Counted from the first letter of the stretch, positions 1-7,885 are shown. The stretch: 19,667 nt of DNA from Nitrososphaerales archaeon TH5888 (GCA_014523595.1 JAATVN010000133.1:1-19667), one strand, 5' to 3'. A program made the numbers and translations. Notes: generated by a model from the letters alone, not told the origin.

Positions 1-1312
1 AGGGGCCTTGTTGGGCTCTATACACTCCACCGCGTACTGAATTAATAGAATCCACGACTTTTCCTGCAACGACTCGATATCGACCCAATTCGTTCTCAGG
101 AATATACTCCTGGTACGAATCATATAGAGATATTCCCCGCTTTCCGTCATAGTACGGATTCTGAAAGTTCATGTTACTGTCTGTCACCTGATCCGCATCA
201 ATTTGCCATGGATATAATACTCTTTCAGCATATGAATGAACATCAACCATGCTATCTATATGTGGATTTTGGTCCAATAGACGCTGAACGCTAAGACTTT
301 CGGGTTCTGAGAATGACATTTCGCCTTTGTACGTTTGATCGCACAGGCATGGATCAGAAGTTGCTTTAATACCACTTCTCCAAAGAAAATCAAAATTGCG
401 GTTAATATCCACCCCCTTACCATCAACGAGGGGACAACCCGGGTTAGGTGGGCACATCCGCCCTCCATTTGGATTCCTGTTCATTCTCCACATGCTATAG
501 TAATTGAGAGCATGTTCTCTACCGTCAGGGTTAACTAAAGGCATAATAAAGATTTCAAACGTTTCGAATATGCGATCAATAATATCAAAGGAGTAAGATT
601 TACGCCCATATCTAATGCCCTTTCTTTCCTTGTATGCGTAACACAAATCAAAGCCCAAAGAGACCAAAGCATCGGGGTTAATCAATTCACGAGCATGAAG
701 ACCTCCAAGGAAAAGGACTCCACGCGTACGACCACTTCCACCAGATATCTTAATTAACCATATTATTCTTCCCTCGTGTGACACATTAACGATACGAAAG
801 TGAGCAATCCCTGGAAAAAGACTATCAAACTTGTTACAAATCGGCCCGCTAAGATCATTGTAAGTAAAGTATTCCCATTGAGGAAGACTTTCTCCACCCT
901 CAAAATAGGATCCTCCCCCTGATCTTCTAAGTTTTTCCTTCTTGTCGAATTCCTTGAGCCATTCACTCGCGTGCATTAATTGTGAGGATGGAAGACCTTG
1001 ATCTAGATGATACGCTTTAACCTCAATCCTATAGCCATCGCGAACTAGTTGACCTATCTGTTCTAAACTAATAATTCAATCAACAGTGAATTGCTTTTTT
1101 TGTTCATCAAATGCTGCGTTGTGAAAAAGATCAATATGGTATTTACTACTAAGTCTATCAAAGGCGACACTGTCTGATGTTTTTATCGATACAATATATC
1201 GACCTTGCTCGTTCATATTATACCATAAACTATGTACTAAATAACAGTTTTTTTCTACTCGGCCAATCGCAAATAAGGTCGTTGTCACCGAAGTTGTCTC
1301 TTTGTTACTCAT
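1..1312 (-). pseudogene. M14 zinc carboxypeptidase, interrupted by an in-frame TGA and cut by the window edge
   Basis: Metallocarboxypeptidase of the carboxypeptidase A/T type, which removes C-terminal residues using a bound zinc. Reading from the ATG at 1312, codons 1-78 give a propeptide-like segment, a TGA follows at 1078-1076, and the same frame then stays open to the window edge (about 437 codons visible). After the TGA come the end of the propeptide (LEQIGQLVRDGYRIEV), the zinc motif HARE (His206, Glu209), NPDGREHA, DINRNFDF with the substrate-binding Asn-Arg, and the third zinc ligand in DVHSY (His359). The window ends in GGVYRAQQGP, just before the family's usual SGTS.DW region, so the catalytic Glu near the C-terminus is out of view. 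No signal peptide is visible. With the TGA, the only downstream ATG (974-976) would yield a protein lacking the propeptide. The family is certain; whether the gene is dead, read through, or the TGA is a base error is open. Confidence 0.85.
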
Positions 1313-1378
1313 CTATTGTGATGACATATAGTATAGAGATCATTCTGAGACGTACGTTTCCACTTTTGCTACCTGACA

Positions 1379-1504
1379 TTATAACTTTATAAACTTTTTT
1401 ATTTCGTTACTACTAACATGATAAAATATCCATTCCAAAATTCTTAATTCACTGTCTAGTGGATCGGCTTCTAATGTGTCATGTATCTGGTTTATTCTCC
1501 GCAA
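1379..1504 (-). pseudogene. Truncated relic of the 2505-2819 gene
   Basis: The last roughly 35 codons of the neighbouring small gene at 2505-2819 are repeated here in frame: INQIHDT, EADPL, SELRILEWIFY, SNEIK and a stop, with about a quarter of residues changed. The homology ends abruptly near 1494, where the parent has its Lys-Met-Asn-Glu region, and no ATG precedes it; only a TTG at 1504 could start a 41-residue product. I read it as the 3' remnant of a duplicated gene. It occupies most of the gap between the carboxypeptidase and the fibre-like gene. Confidence 0.7.
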
Positions 1505-1550
1505 CGGTCGACTAGTTTGATTAGTTAATTTCTGTTTGAAAGGCTTGTTC

Positions 1551-2291
1551 TTATTTTGTACCGACTTTATGCTTTCTCAGGTTGTCGAGGGTTATTCCTT
1601 TTTCTTCTGCCATACCGTAAGATTGTGGATGTATATAGAGGCCTCGCTCAATTTCAGATTTATCCTCCTCAACCTGAATGCGATTGGCATTTGCCCACGG
1701 ATCCATACGTACGCCGGTTACCTGCCAAGAGACCTTCATTCCTGAAGTACCACCTGCAATCTTGAAACTATTCTTGTGTCCTGTACTAGCCTCGGATATT
1801 TCCTCTGCTATGTGGAGATTTGGTGAAGGAGCACCGATAGCAGTAAGATTATAGCAAAAATCTTTATTGAGCGCACTGAACCAATCTGGAAGATCTATTA
1901 CTGCCCCACCTTTGTCGTCTAATGTAACCACACCATCATACAAATTCTTCATATCTGAGGATTCCACTGAGGAATGGTTAAGGTATTTGTTCGCAGGATC
2001 GATTGGGTGATCGATCTTGGAGTTGTAGTTTGACGCAGCGATGCTATTCGAAACGTAGATTTTGCCCTCGAAATAGCCAGCAAACGCTCCTCTCCCGAAA
2101 TTACGATTCACTCCAACAACACCCGAGGCCCACACCGTGTTAGAGCCGGCAAAGGTATGGCCAACTATGGCATCGGTAGTTTGGCTGCTCCCTCTGACGC
2201 CAATGCCGGTGTCGCCTACACCAAGAAGAGCAAAATCTTTGCTACCGTCGTTCTTTGCTGATACGGGTTGAAAAAATATAGGGCCGCCCAT
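1551..2291 (-). CDS. Fibre-like hypothetical protein with conserved C-terminal domain
   Basis: A 246-residue protein of unknown function. The first ~90 residues are glycine-rich with short repeats (GVGDTGIGVRG, GVVGVNRNFGRGAFAGYFEGK), resembling beta-structured shafts of phage fibres or surface proteins. The rest matches, from memory, a domain found in many bacteria and some archaea: KIDHPIDPANKYLNHSSVES, LPDWFSALNKDF, then SGMKVSWQVTGVRMDPWANA and a charged end. In bacteria this domain often closes fibre-like proteins. The start chosen is ATG at 2291 because GAGGAGG (2307-2301) lies 9 nt upstream; a TTG at 2318 and an ATG at 2309 are in frame, but the ATG at 2309 overlaps that ribosome-binding site. 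No signal peptide is visible. It stands alone between two remnants of the small-gene family. Confidence 0.75.
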   Translation of the reverse strand: MGGPIFFQPVSAKNDGSKDFALLGVGDTGIGVRGSSQTTDAIVGHTFAGSNTVWASGVVGVNRNFGRGAFAGYFEGKIYVSNSIAASNYNSKIDHPIDPANKYLNHSSVESSDMKNLYDGVVTLDDKGGAVIDLPDWFSALNKDFCYNLTAIGAPSPNLHIAEEISEASTGHKNSFKIAGGTSGMKVSWQVTGVRMDPWANANRIQVEEDKSEIERGLYIHPQSYGMAEEKGITLDNLRKHKVGTK

Positions 2292-2504
2292 ATCAGCACT
2301 CCTCCTCATAACAAACAAGATTTACGAAACGTCCTTCTGACAGATCAATTACCATAACTATCCTAGATATTGCTACAATATATCACATTCGCTTATTCTT
2401 TGATCAGTTATTGAGCAATAACCTATCTCTAAACAAAGAAACTAGAAATTTTAAATCAGATCAATCTGAAAAATCAAATTCTTTCTACACAAGTTTATTG
2501 TATA

Positions 2505-2819
2505 TTATAACTTTTCAAACTGTTTTATTTCGTTACTACAAACTTGATAGAAGATCCAATCCAAGATTCTTAATTCACCATTCAATGGATCCGCTTCTAT
2601 TGTATCATGTATCTGGTTTATTTTATCGATAGTTTCATTCATCTTACATTCTAAGACTTCGCAAATGGGGGAATTGGAATTTGGATTTTTCATATTGTCT
2701 AATACCCAATTGATTAATTCAATTCTTGTTATTAGATCTCGCTTGTAAACACCATCGGCTGTATCAACCCATCTTTTAGACTCTTCAATTTCTTTCTGTA
2801 ATGTTTGCTCTACACTCAT
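2505..2819 (-). CDS. Small hypothetical protein, family with relics in this window
   Basis: A 104-residue, charged, mostly helical protein with no recognised domain; the middle contains two cysteines (ICEVLECKM). ATG at 2819 is preferred; an in-frame TTG at 2834 would add five residues. Its 3' end is duplicated twice in the window: as an in-frame relic at 1379-1504 and as a 36 bp stretch at 4661-4696. This copy is the only one with a full reading frame, so it is the likely parent or the surviving paralogue. Function unknown. Confidence 0.7.
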   Translation of the reverse strand: MSVEQTLQKEIEESKRWVDTADGVYKRDLITRIELINWVLDNMKNPNSNSPICEVLECKMNETIDKINQIHDTIEADPLNGELRILDWIFYQVCSNEIKQFEKL

Positions 2820-2876
2820 AATATTAATTAGCAATGTTATGATTTAAAATGACAAGTGCTTTAGAGAGAGGGAGAT

Positions 2877-3887
2877 TTAGGGGAACTCTGATGAGGTTTC
2901 GTCTTGTCTATTAATAGAATCAACATCTGGTAAGGCAGACATATGTGGATAAGAAGATGTGGGTGGAGATACAGATGAAGGAGTAGATTCAGACGAAGCC
3001 GATAGTGATGAAGTTACATCATGCGACGGAAGTTTGGTTATGATATAATTAATGTCGGCGGAATTTTGTGGGGCCGAATTACAGTATACAACGAAGAGTC
3101 CGGTGTCCGCACCAGCAGCCGAACAAAATACTGCGTTTTCAGAGCGTATCATCATGCTAACAAACTGACTATTAGGTGCTGATGAAATGTCAGGATCGGA
3201 TATTGCAAATGCCTTCTTAAAACCATCTGGATTCCATCCTAGTGTGTTTCCTACAGTATCATCATGCAATGTTTTTTGGATCATGAAAGCCGTGGAAATA
3301 TCAGTACCTGTTATTGAATTGTCTTTTATGTCGGAACCGGATACCTTGTTATCCAATATGTCATTTGTTCCTATCGACTTTATAATAAAAACCCCAGAAT
3401 CAGTAGGGCCGTCTAATGTTCCACTACTGCCCGTCTTTGATGTTCTTATGCTAACGGTAAAACTGCCTTCTGCGCCTGCGACTATCCTCGCTATTTCTAG
3501 TCTTATATTTGCGCCAGCAGGCACGCTTTCAGGACTATTCACCGTGTATTTCAACGTTGAACCAGATGAGGATAATGAACCTGGGCCAATTCCACTTCTT
3601 TCTAGGTACCTGGTTGCAGCAGTTAAATCAAAACTAGGCGGAAAGGTCATCTCAATGGTCTTTATCGTACCAGTTGTTGCTGTTTTAAGTGAGATATCAT
3701 ATGTTGCTCTTTCGTTTATTATGTTACTAGCAGGTACGACGGAGACGTTGGTTAGTCCTGCTGCTCTTGCCTCCTTGACGAATTGAAGCGATGAAAAGGG
3801 AGATGTGCTTACAACTAATATTACGAGTGCTAAACTTAACGGTATGAACATATTTGTAAATTTATTCTTCTGACTTGTATCCTTCAT
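2877..3887 (-). CDS. Secreted or surface-anchored hypothetical protein
   Basis: A 336-residue exported protein. Residues 1-12 are basic (KDTSQKNK), residues 13-30 form one hydrophobic segment, and ARAAG near residue 42 suits signal peptidase cleavage, so export is likely. Residues ~45-170 look like a beta-sandwich surface domain (ATYDISLKT, IKTIEMTFPPSFDL, AGANIRLEIARI). Residues ~173-200 contain a beta-roll-like repeat (DNKVSGSDIKDNSITGTDIS). The last ~50 residues are Ser/Thr/Pro-rich and disordered, typical of archaeal cell-wall linkers, but no membrane anchor follows. ATG at 3887 lies 25-30 nt downstream of a TATA-like element on the minus strand, fitting a leaderless mRNA. No enzymatic motif is seen. 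Confidence 0.8.
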   Translation of the reverse strand: MKDTSQKNKFTNMFIPLSLALVILVVSTSPFSSLQFVKEARAAGLTNVSVVPASNIINERATYDISLKTATTGTIKTIEMTFPPSFDLTAATRYLERSGIGPGSLSSSGSTLKYTVNSPESVPAGANIRLEIARIVAGAEGSFTVSIRTSKTGSSGTLDGPTDSGVFIIKSIGTNDILDNKVSGSDIKDNSITGTDISTAFMIQKTLHDDTVGNTLGWNPDGFKKAFAISDPDISSAPNSQFVSMMIRSENAVFCSAAGADTGLFVVYCNSAPQNSADINYIITKLPSHDVTSSLSASSESTPSSVSPPTSSYPHMSALPDVDSINRQDETSSEFP

Positions 3888-3988
3888 ATATTATGCTAAC
3901 AAATTCAATTAGAGATTATAGCAATTGTGAATGAAATAGAAAGTAGATTCGTTGAGTTGAATCTTATTCTCAAAATGAATTAATCATT

Positions 3989-4174
3989 TTATTCGAAATT
4001 ATATGCTTTTAATGCAAGTCTAAGAGCATCTAACAAATCATCATAACTTGTTTGGTCTTTCTTAAGGTTCAATTCTTCTGCATATGCTGTTCTTAGACTT
4101 GTAAGAAGTTTATCATATTTCGGATCTACTGCTAAGTAACTTTTACTTACGACAACATGAAGATTTGATAACAT
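3989..4174 (-). CDS. Small hypothetical protein (61 aa), paralogue of the 6917-7046 relic
   Basis: A 61-residue, probably helical protein of unknown function; its C-terminal half is the recognisable core (YDKLLTSLRTAY, TSYDDLLDALRLALKAYNFE). That the gene is real is supported by a decayed paralogue about 2.9 kb away that preserves the same protein sequence in two frames. ATG at 4174 is the only plausible start. It stands alone on the minus strand, with the TM2-like gene reading away on the other strand. Confidence 0.65.
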   Translation of the reverse strand: MLSNLHVVVSKSYLAVDPKYDKLLTSLRTAYAEELNLKKDQTSYDDLLDALRLALKAYNFE

Positions 4175-4267
4175 ATTCCTATGTTCTGTTGAGAAATTTA
4201 CAGGCCTTTAAGCGGTAAAGACAGATGGGAAAAATCTATTAACTTGTAGAGATTTCGGTATCTAAGA

Positions 4268-4529
4268 TTGGGGAAAAGTCTCAAAATTACCATCCTTCTT
4301 GCACTTTTGGTTTCAGGAGTGGGCCCACATCTATCTTGGCATTACTAAACGAGGAATAATTATTTTGGTGGTTGGGATTGCTCTGTGGATTATTGTTCCT
4401 TTATTTGTTGCCTATCCTTTTAGTTGGCTATTTACTGGCGCATACTGGATTTGGCAAATTGTGGATGTATACCGAATCTACAAAAAAATGGACTCTGGAC
4501 AGACACAGATTACTGATTTTAAAGGATAG
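4268..4529 (+). pseudogene. TM2-like two-helix membrane protein with an apparent +1 frameshift
   Basis: The 3' part (frame of 4299-4529) encodes HIYLGITKRGIIIL, two hydrophobic helices, and WQIVDVYRIYKKM, the pattern of small TM2-like membrane proteins. Such proteins usually begin with a hydrophobic stretch ending in SG.GHIYLG. That stretch is present in the other frame: from a TTG at 4268 it reads GKSLKITILLALLVSGVG and ends at 4324. Removing one C from the GGGCCC at 4321-4326 joins both parts into a protein of about 86 residues. In the frame as written the joining residues (LHFWFQEWA) do not fit the family. Either a one-base insertion mutation or a base error explains it. TTG is the only start I find in the upstream frame. 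Function of such proteins is unknown. Confidence 0.65.
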
Positions 4530-4660
4530 TTGAATATACAAACTCTCGATAGTAATTCTACTATTAAGTTGGATTCCTTTTCGGTTAGAATATTTTCTTC
4601 CATGAGATTGATGAATAGACTACTATTTTAAACATCATTATTCATCTAAATTCAATTGTC

Positions 4661-4696
4661 TTCAAACTGTTTTATTTCGTTACCACAAACTTGATA
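4661..4696 (-). repeat. 36 bp fragment of the 2505-2819 gene
   Basis: This stretch matches 2514-2549 at 35 of 36 bases; the single change is at the centre of TACCACA versus TACTACA. It lies 3 bp downstream of the stop codon of the 4700-6040 gene. Read in the parental frame it encodes QVCGNEIKQFE and then runs into a stop. The third relative, at about 1388-1423, is more diverged. Confidence 0.7.
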
Positions 4697-4699
4697 AAA

Positions 4700-6040
4700 C
4701 TATCCGGTTGTATGTTCTTTCTTAACCTTAATCACCTCATTCAAATACTTTTTGAGTTCCTCTTTGTCAAATTCAAAGTGTTCATCTCCGGAGATTTTGG
4801 CTATCTCTTTGTCTTCAGAAATTTTTATGACAGTTTTTTGAATTTCCCTCTCCATTTCTGCACGACCTATAGGTTTTAGGAGTTTCGAAGCGTGTCTGTG
4901 TAAAGATGTCCTTAAACTGTTGTTAGTTGAAACAAGTGTTGCGGAGTTATAGATTCCTAACACCATCAAAAATGCAGCCACATTCATAATTGTTAGTGCA
5001 GAAATTCCAAATGGCGGATAATGAGCAATAATTTGTGTACTTGCTTGGTTCGCGCTGAATATAAAAAATATACCCCAACCTGCGATCACCATTGATAACT
5101 TCATATTTCTTTCGTAACCTACTACTCGCGCCATATTCCAAAAAGCGGCTGCGAATATTAATCCTCCAATTGGCTTACTCAACGACAAGAATGCAGATAC
5201 TATTATGGAGACCGTTACCGGATCATTCTGAAAATACGAAGATAGTATATTGGTTAAGAAAAACTGATAGAAATAGGTCATTAAGAAATATACCAGAGGT
5301 AGAACCAAAATGATCCAGTACTTGACAGAACCGATCAATTTCTCTCTATATGAGCTCATTAAGATTGCTGTTGTCATCCAGATACTGAAAAAAGAGATTA
5401 AAGATGAGATACTGTAAAGATTACCCAAAAACACATGTTTGCCCCCAGACATATCACCTCCACCACCAACAAATTCTCGAACACTATATTGTGCGTAGCT
5501 TAACTTGAAATCGACGAATAATGCCGTTAAAACTAAATTAAACGCTATTAGAGACATCGAAACAAAATACAAAAAGACAACCCGATCATGACTTGATTTG
5601 TACCAATTGAAAAATATCAACGCCAGCCAAACTATTAGAGCAATGGACATTCCGTAACTGATACTGACTATTATTATATTTATCCAGGTTTCATAAGATT
5701 GGTAATATAATAGTTGATAGACCAATACACCAATAAAAAACGTCAATACAAAAAATGAACTTAAGGAAATTAAGTAGATTGCTCTAACCTTTGGAGTTTT
5801 TCTTAACTGATGCCTTCCGAATGAATTCATTACAAACCTTATAGCCAATAATTGTAAAAACAAGCAAATAGAACTGTTAATAGAAAATAGTATTAACTTA
5901 CTTTCCATAGGTATAAGGTATTTATCTATAAGATCGTTGATTTTAACAAAAGAGGTATCTATTATTAAAGTGACGGCAATTGCAATCATTACGATAAAAA
6001 ATTTCCTATCGGCAAATTGTTTCGGATGCTCAACATTCAA
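4700..6040 (-). CDS. Polytopic membrane protein of unknown function
   Basis: A 446-residue protein with about a dozen hydrophobic segments from residue ~14 to ~375, then a charged cytoplasmic tail of ~70 residues rich in Lys/Glu (RHASKLLKPIGRAEMEREIQ, FDKEELKKYLNEV). A loop near residue 195 is glycine-rich (VGGGGDMSGG). I recognise no transporter or kinase signature; the arrangement resembles lineage-specific sensory or transport membrane proteins of Nitrososphaeria, but that is weak. The start is TTG at 6040; the next Met is inside the first helix. The 3' end abuts the 36 bp repeat at 4661-4696. The gene is divergent from the secreted protein at 6117, sharing a short control region. Confidence 0.75.
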   Translation of the reverse strand: MNVEHPKQFADRKFFIVMIAIAVTLIIDTSFVKINDLIDKYLIPMESKLILFSINSSICLFLQLLAIRFVMNSFGRHQLRKTPKVRAIYLISLSSFFVLTFFIGVLVYQLLYYQSYETWINIIIVSISYGMSIALIVWLALIFFNWYKSSHDRVVFLYFVSMSLIAFNLVLTALFVDFKLSYAQYSVREFVGGGGDMSGGKHVFLGNLYSISSLISFFSIWMTTAILMSSYREKLIGSVKYWIILVLPLVYFLMTYFYQFFLTNILSSYFQNDPVTVSIIVSAFLSLSKPIGGLIFAAAFWNMARVVGYERNMKLSMVIAGWGIFFIFSANQASTQIIAHYPPFGISALTIMNVAAFLMVLGIYNSATLVSTNNSLRTSLHRHASKLLKPIGRAEMEREIQKTVIKISEDKEIAKISGDEHFEFDKEELKKYLNEVIKVKKEHTTG

Positions 6041-6083
6041 TTTTTGTAAATATCAGAATAAGTCTAATAGTGAAACATAAGCC

Positions 6084-6092
6084 TTTTGTATA
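6084..6092 (+). promoter_or_regulatory. TATA-like element for the 6117 gene
   Basis: TTTGTATAA is centred about 28 nt before the ATG at 6117, the spacing expected for an archaeal leaderless transcript. Confidence 0.4.
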
Positions 6093-6116
6093 AGAATAGT
6101 GAATGTTGAAAGAGAC

Positions 6117-6827
6117 ATGCAAATTCAAATCCTTTGTTTGGCTGTGATGTCTGTACTAATTGTTGGGGTAATATCCTTTGCCATCTCGGCAACGGCGGCG
6201 TCAAATTCGTTAAATCTATTTCCTCCTGGGGGTAACCCATATGGTCTATCATATTCTGATCACATACAAGATTTCTGGAAATGGATATTAGCGATTCCGG
6301 CGGAGGATAATCCATTTAATGATAACACAGGAGAGAGGTGCGCACTTGGTCAATCAAATACGAGTTCCTCACTCTTTTATCTTGCTCCCAATGGTGGAGG
6401 TCACAGTGAAAGAACATGCAATGTTCCGGTCGGCAAAGGCCACATGATCCCAGTTATGCACGTTGAGTGCTCTGAATTTGAATCTCCAGGCGCATCACCA
6501 ATGGAGTTAACTGATTGTGCAAAGCAAGATCAGGATAAAGTTAACAGTTTATACCTAAAGATAGACGATAAAGAGTATAAGTATGATAACCTGACTAAAT
6601 ATAGAACTCGCACGGAACCTTTTGTAACTACTTGGCCGGATAAAGCACTTTTCGGCATCGAGAAAGGTGGTAATTCCAATGTAGTGGCTGACGGATGGTA
6701 CATTATAACCGAGCCCGTTGCAAAAGGCAATCATACAATTTATTTTAAATCAAGTTTGCTACCAGACCCTACTTCAGGAGCTGAAGGATATGCGACGGAT
6801 ATTAAGTACAACATAATCGCTAAATAG
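6117..6827 (+). CDS. Secreted protein of a widespread unknown family
   Basis: A 236-residue exported protein. Residues ~3-28 are a hydrophobic signal peptide ending in ISATAAS. The mature part has the pattern YGLSYSDHIQDFWKWILAIP, NPFNDNTGERCALGQ, LAPNGGGHSERTCNVPVGKGH and VMHVECSEFE, which I recall from many bacterial and archaeal secreted proteins with no assigned activity. Four cysteines sit in that conserved part (C-A-L-G, T-C-N-V, E-C-S, D-C-A), consistent with disulfides outside the cell. GTG at 6099 is an alternative start adding six residues; ATG at 6117 was chosen from the TATA spacing. Confidence 0.75.
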   Translation: MQIQILCLAVMSVLIVGVISFAISATAASNSLNLFPPGGNPYGLSYSDHIQDFWKWILAIPAEDNPFNDNTGERCALGQSNTSSSLFYLAPNGGGHSERTCNVPVGKGHMIPVMHVECSEFESPGASPMELTDCAKQDQDKVNSLYLKIDDKEYKYDNLTKYRTRTEPFVTTWPDKALFGIEKGGNSNVVADGWYIITEPVAKGNHTIYFKSSLLPDPTSGAEGYATDIKYNIIAK

Positions 6828-6916
6828 GAATTTTTTGTCGATCCACTTATCTAACGCTGGATTCAGTGATAATTTCGAAAAAATGAGCTCGCTCGTAATA
6901 TAATCAGGCTTAATAA

Positions 6917-7046
6917 TTACCCAATATGGTAACCCTTTAACGACAGTCTTAATGGTTCTAGTAAGTCATCATAACTAGTTTGTTCTTTATCAAGAGAGTG
7001 CTGTTCTTAGTGACGTTATAACTTTATCATGCTCTTCTAGTATCAT
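6917..7046 (-). pseudogene. Frameshifted relic of the 3989-4174 family
   Basis: From an ATG at 7046 the frame reads HDKVITSLRTALS and stops; the next frame continues with SLDKEQTSYDDLLEPLRLSL and KGYHIG before a stop at 6917. These two pieces align with YDKLLTSLRTA and KKDQTSYDDLLDALRLALKAY of the intact 61-residue protein, with a few residues deleted at the frame change. The N-terminal third is not recognisable. It lies immediately left of the replicon cassette, so decay may be linked to that insertion. Confidence 0.7.
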
Positions 7047-7079
7047 ATTCAGTTATAACATTCAGTCCCATTAGTTAAA

Positions 7080-7475
7080 TTAGACAATTTCAAAATATTC
7101 AGCATCTGGTCCCATTTTTAGCAACTTCAGTATGTTATATTGGTCATTCACCATCTTCTTGGACGCTCTTATTCTATCCATAGGTTTATTATTTTCATTG
7201 TCTGCTATTTTTTTACTGATTCGAAAGGATTCTTCTAAGGTTTCATAGATCCTGAGTGCCCTACTTTCAATAGGTTCTATTATTACTTTGGACCACAGTT
7301 CTTTATCCTCTTTGTAGATTATTGACTTGTATCTGTAGAAAGTTGAATTTGGAATTCCAAGTATTTTTATTATTTCATAATCATTTTTGATAGACAAGAG
7401 CTTTCTAATTTCTTTCATTAACTTGAATTGGTCTTCTTTACATCTCTTATTGCCTCGTACACCTTCGGGGAACAT
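7080..7475 (-). CDS. Helix-turn-helix protein (131 aa), last gene of the operon
   Basis: A 131-residue protein with a clear helix-turn-helix: KNDYEIIKILGIPNSTFYRYKSII (about residues 30-53, split here as DYEIIKILG, IPNSTFYRY and KSII). The rest is helical and charged, with ERI-type helices (MDRIRASKKMVNDQYNILKL). The layout, an N-terminal HTH plus a long helical part, would suit a terminase small subunit, a partition/replication accessory protein or a regulator; nothing decides between these. ATG at 7475 sits one base after the stop of the 68-residue ORF, so it is the last gene of the operon. Confidence 0.65.
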   Translation of the reverse strand: MFPEGVRGNKRCKEDQFKLMKEIRKLLSIKNDYEIIKILGIPNSTFYRYKSIIYKEDKELWSKVIIEPIESRALRIYETLEESFRISKKIADNENNKPMDRIRASKKMVNDQYNILKLLKMGPDAEYFEIV

Positions 7476-7476
7476 A

Positions 7477-7683
7477 TTATTTCACACTATATATTGAATA
7501 GACTGGTTCTAAAAGTTCGTAAAATATTAAAATTGTCCCACAAATTCCCACATATTCAAACGTAGAATTTTTTTTGTTACTAATTTTAGTGTGTTTTGGC
7601 GAATGTATTATCAATTTGAATTCATATTGAATCATATATCTCCGACTTGACACAATTTTCAACAATTTTGGGTAACATATCAT
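7477..7683 (-). CDS. Small hypothetical ORF (68 aa) in the coupled operon
   Basis: A 68-residue basic ORF (ICYPKLLKIVSSRRYM at the start) with no recognised domain. The ATG at 7683 overlaps the stop of the preceding 41-residue ORF as ATGA, and GGAGGAG lies 12 nt upstream. A longer in-frame GTG start at 7704 exists but would sit inside the ribosome-binding site. Support comes only from its position in the chain of coupled ORFs; its composition is unremarkable, so it may not encode a stable protein. Confidence 0.4.
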   Translation of the reverse strand: MICYPKLLKIVSSRRYMIQYEFKLIIHSPKHTKISNKKNSTFEYVGICGTILIFYELLEPVYSIYSVK

Positions 7684-7805
7684 TTTAGTTTCAAACTCCT
7701 CCACATTCTAAGACAGCTTCTGCACATCCACGTTTCAGTCAGTCTAATATCATTAGTTATTTTGCGGCTAATGCTACAGTCTTCTGGTTTGTATCTTTCA
7801 ATCAT
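7680..7805 (-). CDS. Cys-containing microprotein (41 aa)
   Basis: A 41-residue ORF with three cysteines: Cys10 (PEDCSISRK) and a CxxC at 28/31 (WMCRSCLRMW), followed by a basic tail (WRSLKLK). The CxxC plus a basic tail could bind zinc and nucleic acid, but a fourth ligand is not obvious. ATG at 7805 overlaps the stop of the 27-residue ORF as ATGA, and its own stop overlaps the next ATG as ATGA. Double coupling makes chance unlikely. Confidence 0.45.
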   Translation of the reverse strand: MIERYKPEDCSISRKITNDIRLTETWMCRSCLRMWRSLKLK

Positions 7806-7885
7806 TTTATTTCTCTTTGTGAGATATTACATAGGAGTCGTAAAGTAGCGTATCTTGCGTCTATAGTGTCTATTTCTTGTGTCAA
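7802..7885 (-). CDS. Microprotein ORF (27 aa) coupled to the helicase gene
   Basis: A 27-residue ORF beginning TQEIDTIDARYATLRLL. The TTG start at 7885 overlaps the helicase stop as TTGA, and AAGGAG lies 7 nt upstream inside the helicase end, a good ribosome-binding site. It ends in ATGA with the next ORF. It may be a peptide in its own right or the N-terminus of a longer product joined to the 41-residue ORF by frame slippage. Confidence 0.35.
   Translation of the reverse strand: MTQEIDTIDARYATLRLLCNISQREIK

Noticed and set aside
1076..1078. TGA read as selenocysteine
   Set aside because: It lies in the propeptide, not an active site, no SECIS-like structure is evident, and this archaeal group is not known to use selenocysteine.
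3187..3786. 199-codon plus-strand open frame
   Set aside because: Antisense to the secreted protein at 2877-3887, whose signal peptide and domain structure are convincing.
7684..7704. Longer GTG start for the 68 aa ORF
   Set aside because: It would place the start inside the GGAGGAG motif; the ATGA-coupled start is better.
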